DNA of 64,000 nt from Alphaproteobacteria bacterium (GTDB lineage Bacteria; Pseudomonadota; Alphaproteobacteria; SHVP01): NCBI GenBank assembly GCA_040216735.1, contig JAVJOO010000002.1, positions 1-64,000 on the forward strand, given 5' to 3'. The position numbers were made by a program, and so were the translations under genes. The notes below the pieces were generated by a model. That model had not been told where the DNA came from. It saw only the letters and a program-made list of their open reading frames with translations, and did not search any database. Below, one piece after another: positions 26,671 through 34,946 of the stretch; the stretch's first letter is position 1, and each line of letters opens with the position of its first letter.

Positions 26671-27459
26671 ATGCGAAAAATTCTTGTCTTGGTTCCGTTT
26701 CCGATGACTCCCGAGGAACTTGCCAACCGTCAGGCGCAGTCCAAGGCCGTCAACCTCGCCCCCGATATCGAACTGCATTACCGGCCAGTGCGCGCGGCGC
26801 CGCGCACCTATACCAGCCAGCAGGATTATGTCCTTGCCGATATGTCGCTGCTGGAGGCCGGTCGCTCGGCGCAGGAGGATGGCTTTGGTGCGGTGTGCAT
26901 CGACACCGTGAGCGATTCGGGCGTCTCGGCGCTGCGCTCGGTGCTCGACATTCCGGTGATCGGGCCGGGGCGCACGATGTACACGACGGCGCTGATGCTG
27001 GGCGACCGCTTTTCGATGCTGTCGATGTGGGAGGATTGGTTCGGGCTCTACAAAAAAGTCCTCACCGAAATGAACCTGATGCACAAAGTGGCCTCGATGC
27101 GCGCGATCGGGGTCACGCCCGATAACCGCAACCTGCTGGGCGGCAAGGAAGAGAAGATCTTTCCGCTGTTGCTGGACGCGGCCAAGAAATGCATCGACGA
27201 GGACGGCGCCGACGTGATTTGCCTCGGCTCTACCACGATGCACCAGTCGGCCAAGTTCTTGGCCGAGAACCTGCCTGTGCCGGTGATCAATCCAGGTCCG
27301 CTGTCCTACAAAACTGCCGAGGCGATGATGTCGCTGGATCTCGCGCAGAGCCGCAAGACTTATCCAGCGCCCAAGGTCGACAAACGCAGCATGATCCACG
27401 CGATGCTCGATGCGGCGGCGGCCGAACAGGCCGGGAAGTCGGTCGAGAAACTGGACTAA
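26671..27459 (+). CDS. Asp/Glu racemase-superfamily protein, catalytic Cys absent (copy 1)
   Basis: 262 residues of the Asp/Glu/hydantoin racemase fold. The first active-site loop reads CIDTVSDSGVSALR and the second CLGSTTMHQSA. In hydantoin racemases the corresponding positions carry Cys (A-C-F-G-D-P-G and L-G-C-x-G-M); here they are Thr and Ser. Nearby cysteines (in VCID and ICLG) are displaced by two to three residues. The protein may therefore not be a two-base cysteine racemase. Tandem with a close paralogue 10 bases downstream, behind a GST gene. Substrate unknown. Confidence 0.85.
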   Translation: MRKILVLVPFPMTPEELANRQAQSKAVNLAPDIELHYRPVRAAPRTYTSQQDYVLADMSLLEAGRSAQEDGFGAVCIDTVSDSGVSALRSVLDIPVIGPGRTMYTTALMLGDRFSMLSMWEDWFGLYKKVLTEMNLMHKVASMRAIGVTPDNRNLLGGKEEKIFPLLLDAAKKCIDEDGADVICLGSTTMHQSAKFLAENLPVPVINPGPLSYKTAEAMMSLDLAQSRKTYPAPKVDKRSMIHAMLDAAAAEQAGKSVEKLD

Positions 27460-27469
27460 GGAGAATCCC

Positions 27470-28234
27470 ATGAAAAAAGCGCTCGTCATCGTCCCCTTCG
27501 CGCTCGACGCCGCCGGGGTCGCCAATCGCAAGCAGCAGACCAAGGCGGTCAAGCTCGGCCCCGATATCGAGTTCGACTTCAAACCGGTCACCGCCGGGCC
27601 GACGAGCTTCATGAGCGCACCCGATTGGGCGTTGATGGAAATGGCGATCTGGGAGGCCGGGATGAGCGCCCAGGCCGACGGCTACGACGCGGTGGTGATC
27701 GATACCATGAGCGATTCGGGCATGGCGCCGTTGCGCGCGATGCTGGATATCCCTGTGGTGTCACCGGGACGCACCTCGATGCTGTTCGCGCTGATGCTGG
27801 GCAACCGCTTCGGCATTCTGGCGCAGTGGGACAAGGCGCTGGTGCGCTACCGCAAGGCCACCGCCGAATACGGGCTGGGGGCGCAATGCGCCGCGGTCGA
27901 TCATTTCGACGAACCGCCCGACTTCGCCAACCTGCTGGGCGGCAAGGAAGACAAGGTCTTCCCCAAAATGAAGGCCGCCTGCGAGCGGATGATGGACAAG
28001 GGTGCCGAAGTCATTTGCCTCGGCTCGACCACGATGCACCAAGCCGCCGAATACTTGGCCAAGGAACTCCCCATCCCGGTGATCAATCCGGGGCCGCTGA
28101 CCTACAAGTTGGTCGAGACCATGATCGGTTTGAACCTGACCCACAGCAAAGCCGCCTTCCCGGCCCCGTTGGTGCCCAAACCGGAAATGGTGCACGCCAT
28201 GCTGCAAGCGGCAAAGGCGACGGAGGGGAAGTAG
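27470..28234 (+). CDS. Asp/Glu racemase-superfamily protein, catalytic Cys absent (copy 2)
   Basis: 254 residues, ATG 27470 with AAGGAG 7 bases upstream. A clear paralogue of the preceding gene throughout, including NPGPLSYK/NPGPLTYK near the C-terminus and NLLGGKE in the middle. Active-site loops are IDTMSDSGMAPLR and CLGSTTMHQAA, so the same Thr and Ser replace both catalytic cysteines. Tandem pairs of this kind could form a heterodimer or act on related stereoisomers. Function not established. Confidence 0.85.
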   Translation: MKKALVIVPFALDAAGVANRKQQTKAVKLGPDIEFDFKPVTAGPTSFMSAPDWALMEMAIWEAGMSAQADGYDAVVIDTMSDSGMAPLRAMLDIPVVSPGRTSMLFALMLGNRFGILAQWDKALVRYRKATAEYGLGAQCAAVDHFDEPPDFANLLGGKEDKVFPKMKAACERMMDKGAEVICLGSTTMHQAAEYLAKELPIPVINPGPLTYKLVETMIGLNLTHSKAAFPAPLVPKPEMVHAMLQAAKATEGK

Positions 28235-28253
28235 CGGCGCGGCGGTCTGTCCG

Positions 28254-28964
28254 ATGCGCAATCACCTCGCCGCCGCGTTGGTCGGCATCGTCTATTACAC
28301 CGCGGGGTTCCTCGCGTTTTGGGTGGCGGCGGCGCCCTATTCGCGGAATCTTGGGGCCGACGCGTTCGCAGACGGGATTTGGGCCGAGCTGTTTCCCTAT
28401 TGGGTCGTCGGTCAGATCGGGTTGACGGTGTGGGCGACGGTGAATGCGCTGGCGCTGCCGCGCGGGCGGCACCGGGCGCTGGCCGCCGGACTCGGCGCAG
28501 GCCTGTTGAGCCTAGCCGGGATCGTCATCCTGGGATTGGAGGACAGCGCGCGGGTGTGGCTCGACGTCATCGGGATCGCGGCCGGGATCGCGATTGGCGT
28601 CTGGCTCGACCGGGTCGCGGCGGGACGGACGATACGCCTGCCTGCGGCATGGCATTTGGTGTGGCTATGGATTCCGGGGGCGGCGTTCCTGGCCAGCGGC
28701 CTCGTTCTCATCAATGCGGTCGTGGTTGCCCAGATCGTCGACCACATGGACGCCGAAACACTGTGGCTGTTGATCCCGCTTGCGGGTGGAGCGGCGATGG
28801 TGGCGGGCTGGTGGCGATTGGCCCAGGCGCGGACGCGCACGACCGGTCGGATCGCCGCGGAGATCTCCGGGGCCGTACTGGTGGTCGCAGGGGCAGCGGC
28901 GCCGGCCCTAATCACCGGGTTCGTCTTTCGCGGTTTGTTCTTGCGTCAGGTCGTAGGCCTGTAG
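28254..28964 (+). CDS. Hydrophobic membrane protein of unknown function
   Basis: 236 residues with about seven predicted membrane segments (for example VGIVYYTAGFLAFWVAAA, GLLSLAGIVILGL, AAFLASGLVLINAVVVAQIV, GAVLVVAGAAAPALITGFVF). No signal peptide or catalytic motif. Only 19 bases after the racemase pair without a strong ribosome site, so it may be the last gene of that operon. It ends directly against the convergent LysR gene. Could be a small transporter or an accessory membrane protein. Confidence 0.7.
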   Translation: MRNHLAAALVGIVYYTAGFLAFWVAAAPYSRNLGADAFADGIWAELFPYWVVGQIGLTVWATVNALALPRGRHRALAAGLGAGLLSLAGIVILGLEDSARVWLDVIGIAAGIAIGVWLDRVAAGRTIRLPAAWHLVWLWIPGAAFLASGLVLINAVVVAQIVDHMDAETLWLLIPLAGGAAMVAGWWRLAQARTRTTGRIAAEISGAVLVVAGAAAPALITGFVFRGLFLRQVVGL

Positions 28965-29855
28965 TCAGGCCGCAAGGCGCGACAGGGTCTCCAGCAGGAC
29001 GTCGACCGCAGGCGGTTGGGTGCCCCGCGCGCGGGTGACCGCACGGACCCGGCGCGACCAGGCGATGCCCTCGATCTTGAGGACCGCGAGTACCCCTGCA
29101 TCCGCCGCGCCGATGATGTCGCGCGGCAACACCGCGACGAAGTCGCCTTCGCCCAGCACCGATTTGATGAAGAGATAGGAATCGGACGCGATCGCCGGCT
29201 GTGGCGGGTCCAACCCTTCGTCGGTGAAGACCCTGGCCCAGCCCGGTATCACCTCGGCGATATTGGACGCGACCACCCAGGGATAGGCCACGACATCCGC
29301 CGGGGCGATGCGCCGGCGGCGCGCCAACGGGTGGGCGGCGCGGACGACCGTCGCATAGGTATCGTCGGCCAACACGTGGGTTTTGAGGTTGGGGTCCGGC
29401 GCGTCGGTGCCGAAACCGGTCACGACGAGATCGAGGGCGCCGTCGCGCAGGGATTCGATCAACGCGCCGTGACGGCCGCCGACAACGTCGATGCGCACGC
29501 CCGGCCGGGCCTGGCTGAGCGCCGCCAGCGCGCGGACCAGCAGCGCACCGCCGGCGCTCGCCGTGCCGCCCACCGCGATACGGCCCTGCTCGGCCCCTTG
29601 AAGACGGGCGATGTCGGCGCGGGCGTGGCGTTCCTCGGCGGCCATCGTCTTGGCGTGGCGCGTAAGGGAGGCGCCGAACACCGTCGGGGTAACGCCGCGC
29701 GGACCGCGATCGACAAGGCGGACGCCGAGTTCGGTTTCGAGGTTGGCCAAGCTTTTGGACAATGCCGGGGTGGTGATGTGGAGGGAGGCTGCCGCGCGCC
29801 CGAGGTTGCGGTGCTCGACGGCGGCGAGGAACTGGCGGAGCTGACGGAGATCCAC
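28965..29855 (-). CDS. LysR family transcriptional regulator
   Basis: 296 residues, GTG start. The N-terminal winged helix-turn-helix is typical (LRQLRQFLAAVEHRNLGRAA, then TTPALSKSLANLETELGVRL), followed by a periplasmic-binding-protein-like effector domain. Divergent from the diiron oxidase candidate at 29998, with a 6-bp inverted repeat between them, so the oxidase-SDR pair is its probable target. The stop codon is immediately adjacent to that of the convergent membrane-protein gene. Confidence 0.92.
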   Translation of the reverse strand: MDLRQLRQFLAAVEHRNLGRAAASLHITTPALSKSLANLETELGVRLVDRGPRGVTPTVFGASLTRHAKTMAAEERHARADIARLQGAEQGRIAVGGTASAGGALLVRALAALSQARPGVRIDVVGGRHGALIESLRDGALDLVVTGFGTDAPDPNLKTHVLADDTYATVVRAAHPLARRRRIAPADVVAYPWVVASNIAEVIPGWARVFTDEGLDPPQPAIASDSYLFIKSVLGEGDFVAVLPRDIIGAADAGVLAVLKIEGIAWSRRVRAVTRARGTQPPAVDVLLETLSRLAA

Positions 29856-29863
29856 GACTTATC

Positions 29864-29882
29864 CAATAGTTAAGGTCTATTG
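29864..29882. promoter_or_regulatory. Inverted repeat, likely LysR operator
   Basis: CAATAG-N7-CTATTG, a perfect 6-bp dyad with 7 central bases (19 bases in all), 9 bases upstream of the LysR start and 115 bases before the diiron oxidase start. Size, AT-rich centre and position between divergent genes fit a LysR-type operator controlling both. Confidence 0.6.
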
Positions 29883-29997
29883 AATTTTCGATAATGGTAG
29901 GAAAGACATAGGTATGTCAATTTATCGGCTGCCATTCACCGGCGCGTCCGGCGCCCCCATCTACCCGGGCGCATTCAGCGCCCTGCAGGAGACGAGC

Positions 29998-30717
29998 ATG
30001 ACCGAGCAATTGATGCCCAAGGAAGAGTTTTTCAAAAAGCTGCAAGCCGCGCGCACCCCGGCGCATTCGAGCGGCCACCCGTTCTCCAACGCCTGGAAAG
30101 CCGGCGAGCTGACCAAGGACGACCTCGGATTCTGGGCGATGCAAATGTATTACTACATCGAGGACGTCACCCGGATGTTCTCGGCCCTATTCACCCGCCT
30201 GCCCGATTTGCAGGCGCGCCTGTTGATGCTGGAAAACCTCAACGGCGAAGAATTCCCCGATCGTCACCCTGACCTGCTGCTCGACTTCGCCGAAGCCTGC
30301 GGCTACAGCCGCGACCACGTGAAGGGTGCCTACTTGCGCGGCGACGTGCTGCCCTCGTCGATGGCGATGCGCTCGTGGATCTTCGAACTGGCGACGGTAC
30401 GAGAACTCTCGGACGCCGCTGCCGGGATCATGATTGCGCTCGAAGGCCAGACCCCGACGGTCTACCCGCTCTATATCGAGGCCGGGCGCAAGATGGGCTT
30501 CACCGACGAGCAAATGAAGTTCTTCCACGTTCATGTCGAAGCCGACGAAGGCCACGAAGAAGGCGGATTGGAAATTTGCGCCCGCTACGCCTACACCCGC
30601 GAATTGCAGGACCGTGCGATCGCCACGGTCAGCAACGCGGCGCGGATGCGCTACCAGATGCTGACCTCGATCTACGATGCGACGGTCGGCGCCCGCCAAC
30701 AGCAAGCCGCCGAGTAG
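29998..30717 (+). CDS. Haem-oxygenase-like diiron oxidase (HDO/CADD-like) candidate
   Basis: 239 residues, ATG 29998 with CAGGAG upstream. All-helical TenA/PqqC/CADD-like fold. Candidate metal ligands are Glu79 or Glu84 with His90 (ENLNGEE then RHPDLL), Glu149 (IALEGQTP), and His179-x3-Asp183-x2-His186 (HVEADEGH). The spacing Glu149 to His179 of 30, then +4 and +3, matches characterised HDO enzymes such as SznF. Those enzymes use iron and oxygen for N-oxygenation, C-C cleavage or desaturation. TenA thiaminase is less likely because its catalytic Cys is not seen. Paired with an SDR gene and divergent from a LysR regulator. Substrate unknown. Confidence 0.8.
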   Translation: MTEQLMPKEEFFKKLQAARTPAHSSGHPFSNAWKAGELTKDDLGFWAMQMYYYIEDVTRMFSALFTRLPDLQARLLMLENLNGEEFPDRHPDLLLDFAEACGYSRDHVKGAYLRGDVLPSSMAMRSWIFELATVRELSDAAAGIMIALEGQTPTVYPLYIEAGRKMGFTDEQMKFFHVHVEADEGHEEGGLEICARYAYTRELQDRAIATVSNAARMRYQMLTSIYDATVGARQQQAAE

Positions 30718-30719
30718 CG

Positions 30720-31463
30720 TTGCGCTGGTACGACGGCACCGGAAAGGTCGCGCTGGTTACCGGCGCGACCGGCGGCATCGGGGGCGCCGCCGTGCGGTTG
30801 TTCCTCGAGGCCGGCGCCGCGGTAGTGGCGACGGGGCGCGACCAACACCGGGTCGAGGAGGTTTTCCGCGACGCCGAGCATGTGCTCGCCCTTGAAGGGG
30901 ACTTCGCCAACGAGGGGAGCGCACGCCGCGCGGTGGCAAACACGCTGCAACGCTACGGCCGGATCGATCACGTTATCCATTGCGCCGGCGCGGTAAGCGC
31001 CGGGCGGATCGAAGACACCAGCCTCGCCGAATGGCACCGCCAACTCGACGTCAATTTGACCTCGGCGTTCTTACTTTGCCGCGAGACCTATAGCGCGCTA
31101 AAGGCGAGTATGGGGTGCGCGGTATTATTGTCCTCGACCAACGGTTTGCACGGCGGATCGCCGGTCTCGGGCCTTCCTTACGCGATGGCCAAGGCCGGGG
31201 TGATCAATCTGACGAGGTATCTAGCCAAGGAATGGGCGCCCGACGGCATCCGCGTCAACTGTGTGGCGCCGGGTCCGGTCGATACCCCGATGCTTGACCG
31301 GCTAACCGACGAACAACACGCCCGTGCCAAGGCCGCGACCCTGCTGGGCCGTTACTCGACCGCCGAGGAATGCGCCGGAATGATCCTGCACCTGTGTTCG
31401 GACTATGCCGCGACGATGACCGGCACCGTCACCAACATTTCGGCCGGCAACGTCCTCGACTAG
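30720..31463 (+). CDS. SDR family oxidoreductase
   Basis: 247 residues. NAD(P) motif TGATGGIG near the N-terminus, the NNAG-equivalent HCAGA, catalytic Ser in LLSSTNG, YAMAK (Tyr/Lys), and PGPVDTPM. No ATG or GTG is suitably placed; TTG 30720 is 2 bases after the stop of the diiron oxidase gene and gives LRWYDGTGKVALVTG, so the start is uncertain. Coupling to the oxidase gene suggests a shared pathway, for example reducing or oxidising the oxidase product. Confidence 0.85.
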   Translation: MRWYDGTGKVALVTGATGGIGGAAVRLFLEAGAAVVATGRDQHRVEEVFRDAEHVLALEGDFANEGSARRAVANTLQRYGRIDHVIHCAGAVSAGRIEDTSLAEWHRQLDVNLTSAFLLCRETYSALKASMGCAVLLSSTNGLHGGSPVSGLPYAMAKAGVINLTRYLAKEWAPDGIRVNCVAPGPVDTPMLDRLTDEQHARAKAATLLGRYSTAEECAGMILHLCSDYAATMTGTVTNISAGNVLD

Positions 31464-31500
31464 GCGCATGGGTTCGCCCTCGACTCGCGGTGGCGCGTTT

Positions 31501-31517
31501 GTAGTATAATATACTAC
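31501..31517 (+). promoter_or_regulatory. ParD operator overlapping a -10 element
   Basis: GTAGTATA-A-TATACTAC is a perfect 8-bp inverted repeat. It contains a consensus TATAAT (31505-31510), so a bound repressor would block the promoter of the parDE pair, whose ATG is 37 bases downstream. A partial repeat (GTAGGATAG) follows at 31521. Autorepression by ParD or the ParDE complex at such sites is the family rule. Confidence 0.75.
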
Positions 31518-31553
31518 TGAGTAGGATAGTTTCTACCTGGAGGGTCCATCGCG

Positions 31554-31808
31554 ATGCCCATGGTGAAGAAAAGCATTTCCGTTACAAGCCAACAGGACGA
31601 TTGGATCAAGACGCAGATCAAGTCCGGCCAGTACGGGAACGAGAGCGAAGTCGTCCGCGACCTGATTCGGGAACGGCTGGCGCGCGAGACGGAATTGGAC
31701 GCAATCCGTACCGCCCTCGTCGCGGGAGAGCGCAGCGGCACGAGTACCCGGTCGGTTGAAGACATCTGGCAAGAAGCCCGCCACCGGCACCTGTCTCAGC
31801 GCGGTTAG
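31554..31808 (+). CDS. parD: ParD-like antitoxin
   Basis: 84 residues; start ATG 31554, preceded by GGAGGG. The N-terminal ribbon-helix-helix (KKSISVTSQQDDWIKTQIKS then YGNESEVVRDLIRERLARE) is typical of CopG/ParD antitoxins, and the C-terminal part would wrap around ParE. It would neutralise the toxin and repress its own promoter at 31501-31517. Five bases separate it from the toxin gene. The pair lies between catabolic genes and probably arrived as a mobile accessory unit. Confidence 0.92.
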   Translation: MPMVKKSISVTSQQDDWIKTQIKSGQYGNESEVVRDLIRERLARETELDAIRTALVAGERSGTSTRSVEDIWQEARHRHLSQRG

Positions 31809-31813
31809 ACGCC

Positions 31814-32101
31814 GTGGCCCGCTATCGGCTGACCGTTGCGGCCGACAGCGATCTGAGCGATATCGCTCTCTATGGAATCGAAACGTTTGGCGCGGAGCGC
31901 GCTGAACGTTACCTGAAGGATATCGAACGGCGATTTGAGGACCTGGCAGCAGCCCCTTACCTCTACCCCGCGATCGATCATATTCGACCGGGCTACCGGA
32001 GAAGCGTCTGCGGCGTACACTCCATCTACTACCGCCTGGACGGAGAGGACGTAGAGATCGTGCGCGTTCTGCGCAGCCAAGACCGGGATAAACGTTTGTA
32101 G
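31814..32101 (+). CDS. parE: ParE-like toxin
   Basis: 95 residues, GTG start. RelE/ParE fold: RYRLTVAADSDLSDIALYGI, AERYLKDIERRFEDLAAAP, then the C-terminal strand pair SVCGVHSIYYRL and VEIVRVLRSQD. ParE proteins inhibit DNA gyrase; RelE relatives cleave mRNA. Partnered with a ParD-type antitoxin and lacking the RelE catalytic set, gyrase is the likelier target. Confidence 0.92.
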   Translation: MARYRLTVAADSDLSDIALYGIETFGAERAERYLKDIERRFEDLAAAPYLYPAIDHIRPGYRRSVCGVHSIYYRLDGEDVEIVRVLRSQDRDKRL

Positions 32102-32109
32102 GAGGCACC

Positions 32110-32499
32110 ATGCCGCTCACCCACCGCGATCCGACCGAAATCACCGGCTACCACGCCCACATTTATTACGGCCCCGAAACCCGCGACGACGCCCGCGCGG
32201 TACGACTAGGGATCGACGCGCGCTTCGATTGTATTCTCGGGCGCTGGCACGACGGGCCGGTCGGCCCGCATCCCCAGGCGATGTATCAGGTGGCCTTCGG
32301 CGTCGCGGTATTCCCCCAAATCGTGCCGTGGCTGATGCTGAACCGGCGCGGGCTCAGCGTCCTGGTCCATCCCAACACCGACAACGCGGTCGCGGATCAC
32401 GATATCAATCCGCTCTGGCTCGGGAACAAACTCGATCTCGACATCGACGCGCTGCGCCGTTTCGCGGCCGAACACGCCAAGAAACTCGCGGCCGGTTAG
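32110..32499 (+). CDS. DOPA 4,5-dioxygenase family protein
   Basis: 129 residues, start supported by GGAGG. Motifs GYHAHIYYGPETRDDA, GPHPQAMYQVAF and LSVLVHPNTDNAVADHDINP are those of the small DOPA_dioxygen family, with several His ligands able to hold iron. Characterised relatives cleave the ring of DOPA in betalain/muscaflavin synthesis, but most bacterial members are untested. Only 8 bases after parE, yet unrelated to it in function. It ends 15 bases from a convergent SDR gene. Confidence 0.85.
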   Translation: MPLTHRDPTEITGYHAHIYYGPETRDDARAVRLGIDARFDCILGRWHDGPVGPHPQAMYQVAFGVAVFPQIVPWLMLNRRGLSVLVHPNTDNAVADHDINPLWLGNKLDLDIDALRRFAAEHAKKLAAG

Positions 32500-32514
32500 C
32501 CGGCCCGCGCTAGA

Positions 32515-33270
32515 CTAGATCGCGATCGTGAAGCCGCCGTCGACGGTAATGATCTGACCGGTGATGTAGCGCGCCTTGTCGGACACGAGGAAGGTGACCA
32601 CGTCGGCGATTTCCTCGGCCGTGCCGATGCGCTTGAGGGGCACGCTCGGGGCCGCTGCCTTGAGGCCCTTGGGACCCATCGAGTGGACCGGGTCGAGCGC
32701 TTGGGCGGTCCAGATCAAGCCCGGCGCGATGCCGTTGACCCGGATTTGGTTGGGCGCGAGTTCGATCGCTAGGGCGCGCACCAGACCGGCGATACCTGCC
32801 TTGGCGGCGGAATAGGGGATGTGGTCGCCCCAGCCGACGACATGGCCGGCAATGGACGACAGACACACGACGTTCCCCTTTTTAGCCTTGCGCATTTTCG
32901 GTGCGGCCGCGCGCACGACGCGCATCATGCCCTTGAGGTCGATTTCATGGGTGATGTCCCACTCTTCGTCCTTAAGCGACTTCAGTGGCATGTGCTTGGC
33001 GATGCCCGCGTTGTTCACGATCACATCGAGCGCGCTGCGGTACTTTTTCTCGACCGCCGCGACGACATCGTTGACGCATTGGGTGTCGGCGACATCCATG
33101 TAATGGAACTCGGCGTCGCCGCCACGGTTGATCTTACGTGCGACGGCGCGACCCTCTTTTTCCAAGATATCGGTGACGATGACGCGGTAGCCCTCTTTGC
33201 CGAGCGCGACCGCCGTCGCCGCGCCGATGCCGATCCCGGCGCCGGTGACGAGTGCGATAGGTTTAGCCAT
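32515..33270 (-). CDS. SDR family oxidoreductase (3-oxoacyl-ACP reductase-like)
   Basis: 251 residues; AAGGAG upstream of ATG 33270. Cofactor motif TGAGIGIG, NNAGIAKH, Ser in VCLSSIAGH, and catalytic YSAAK; then PGLIWTAQ and a C-terminal VTFLVSDKARYITGQIITVD. The Gly pattern and acidic residue after strand 2 (VIVTDILEKEG) suggest NAD rather than NADP. First copy downstream in a row of three leftward SDR genes (32515-34826), probably one transcript. Confidence 0.92.
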   Translation of the reverse strand: MAKPIALVTGAGIGIGAATAVALGKEGYRVIVTDILEKEGRAVARKINRGGDAEFHYMDVADTQCVNDVVAAVEKKYRSALDVIVNNAGIAKHMPLKSLKDEEWDITHEIDLKGMMRVVRAAAPKMRKAKKGNVVCLSSIAGHVVGWGDHIPYSAAKAGIAGLVRALAIELAPNQIRVNGIAPGLIWTAQALDPVHSMGPKGLKAAAPSVPLKRIGTAEEIADVVTFLVSDKARYITGQIITVDGGFTIAI

Positions 33271-33291
33271 GGGTGTTCTCCTTAGCGTGGG

Positions 33292-34056
33292 TTAGCTGAA
33301 GACGTCGCCGCCGTTGGGGCCGAGCGTTTGGCCGACGAAGAAACGCGATTCGTCGGAGGCGAGGAAGACGAACGCCGGGACGATATCCTTGTCGACGTCG
33401 CCGAAGCGGTGCTTGGTTTGCTTCGCGAGCACGGTCTTGGGTTTCTCGGGCGGCACCTGTTCGACCATAGGGGTCCAGGTCGCGCCCATCGCAACGCAGT
33501 TGACGTTGATGTCGTGCTCGCCGACTTCAAGCGCCAGAGTGTGGGTCATCGCGATTACCCCCGCCTTGGCCGCGTTATAGTGGGTAAACAGCGGGGTGCC
33601 CCCGAAGGCGAACTGCGTCGAGACATTGATGATCTTGCCGTAGTTGCGTTCGTACATTTGCGGCAGCACGTACTTCGTGCATAAAAAAGTCCCGCGCAGG
33701 TGTACCGCGATCATCCGGTCGAACATCGCTACAGGCATGTCCTGCAACAGCCCGCCGCGGTCGGCGTGACCGGCGTTGTTGACCAGAATGTCGATCTTGC
33801 CGAAGGTTTTGAGCGCTTCGCGGACCATGCGTTTGACCGCAGCCTCTTCGGCAACGTCAGCCTTGATCACTAGGGCCTTACGCCCGATCTTTTCGATCGC
33901 CTTTTGGATTTCCCAAATATCCCGCTCTCCGGCCTTGTTCGGATAGTTGAGCACGATGTCGGCACCCTCGCGGGCGTAGGCCTTGGCGACGCCAGCACCG
34001 ATCCCGCTCGACGAGCCGGTGATCAGGGCGACCTTGCCTTTGAGACGTTTGGCCAT
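33292..34056 (-). CDS. SDR family oxidoreductase
   Basis: 254 residues from ATG 34056. TGSSSGIG cofactor loop, NNAGHADRGG, Ser in NVSTQFAFGG, HYNAAK catalytic Tyr/Lys and a C-terminal FLASDESRFFVGQTLGPNGG. Closely related to the next upstream gene (34068-34826), sharing the start MA-RLKGK-ALITG and the ending GPNGGD, so the two arose by tandem duplication. Substrate unknown; a sugar or acyl alcohol is typical. Confidence 0.92.
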   Translation of the reverse strand: MAKRLKGKVALITGSSSGIGAGVAKAYAREGADIVLNYPNKAGERDIWEIQKAIEKIGRKALVIKADVAEEAAVKRMVREALKTFGKIDILVNNAGHADRGGLLQDMPVAMFDRMIAVHLRGTFLCTKYVLPQMYERNYGKIINVSTQFAFGGTPLFTHYNAAKAGVIAMTHTLALEVGEHDINVNCVAMGATWTPMVEQVPPEKPKTVLAKQTKHRFGDVDKDIVPAFVFLASDESRFFVGQTLGPNGGDVFS

Positions 34057-34067
34057 TGGGCAGCTCC

Positions 34068-34826
34068 CTAGAGCATCATGTCGCCGCCGTTGGGGCTGAT
34101 CGTCTGCCCGACCATGTGGCTCGCCTCCTCGGAAGCGAGGTATACGAAAGCTGGCACGATCTGATCGACACGGGCGAGATCGCCCTTGGGGATCATCGAC
34201 TTGATCGCCTTGATGTGGTCTTCCTCGACGGCATCGAGGATCGGCGTATAGGTCGCGCCAGGTGCGACGCAGTTGGCGTTGATGTTGCGATCGCCAATCT
34301 CGCGCGACAGCGAGCGGGTGAAGGCTATGATCCCCGCCTTGGCCGCACAATAGTGGCTGAGACCGGCCGAGCCGAGATAGGCGAGCTGCGAGGCATTGTT
34401 GACGATCTTGCCCGAGCCTTGCTTGTACATATGCGGCAGCACGAAGTGGGTGACGAGAAAGACGCTGCGCAGGTTGATGCCGATCATCTCGTCCCACATT
34501 GCGATCGGCATCTTTTCGACCGGCGCACCCGAGGCGATGCCGGCGTTGTTCACAAGAATGTCGATCTGACCGAGACGCTTGACCGATTCTCGGACCAAAC
34601 GGCGGACCGGCCCTTCCTTGGAAACGTCGGCCTGGACCAAGTAGGCTTTTCCACCCGCCTTGCGCACTGCAGCCGCGACCTTTTTGGCGGCGGCCTCTTG
34701 CTGCTTGGTGGGGAAATTGATGACGACGTCGGCACCCTCCTGGGCGAATGCGACCGCGACGCCCGCACCGATGCCGCTCGACGCGCCGGTGATCAACGCT
34801 TTCTTGCCCTTGAGTCTCCGCGCCAT
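34068..34826 (-). CDS. SDR family oxidoreductase
   Basis: 252 residues from ATG 34826, preceded by CAGGAGG; an upstream in-frame extension has no support. TGASSGIG, NNAGIASGAP, Ser in NNASQLAYLG, HYCAAK, and PGATYTPI are all present. First gene of the three-SDR run and paralogous to the one at 33292. It lies 120 bases downstream of the tandem family 5 binding-protein genes on the same strand, so import and oxidation of one substrate class is possible. Confidence 0.92.
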   Translation of the reverse strand: MARRLKGKKALITGASSGIGAGVAVAFAQEGADVVINFPTKQQEAAAKKVAAAVRKAGGKAYLVQADVSKEGPVRRLVRESVKRLGQIDILVNNAGIASGAPVEKMPIAMWDEMIGINLRSVFLVTHFVLPHMYKQGSGKIVNNASQLAYLGSAGLSHYCAAKAGIIAFTRSLSREIGDRNINANCVAPGATYTPILDAVEEDHIKAIKSMIPKGDLARVDQIVPAFVYLASEEASHMVGQTISPNGGDMML

Positions 34827-34946
34827 GTCCGCCTCCTGCTGGTCGTTGTTCGGTTCGTTCACCGTGACAAAATTAGGCCCCGACGATGCGGGGCACAAAT
34901 GGTAGGAAGGCGCCGGCGGAAATGAGTCCGCCGACGCCAGTCGTTC

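Noticed and set aside
25738-27612. 624-codon minus-strand frame opposite hisD, GST and the racemase gene
   Set aside because: Spans three genes with clear family identities and shows only GC-driven Arg/Ala/Gly/His-rich sequence.
32500-32514. GCCGG-TTAG-CCGGC hairpin after the DOPA dioxygenase-like gene
   Set aside because: Only 5 pairs, no U-tract; likely coincidental at a convergent gene boundary.
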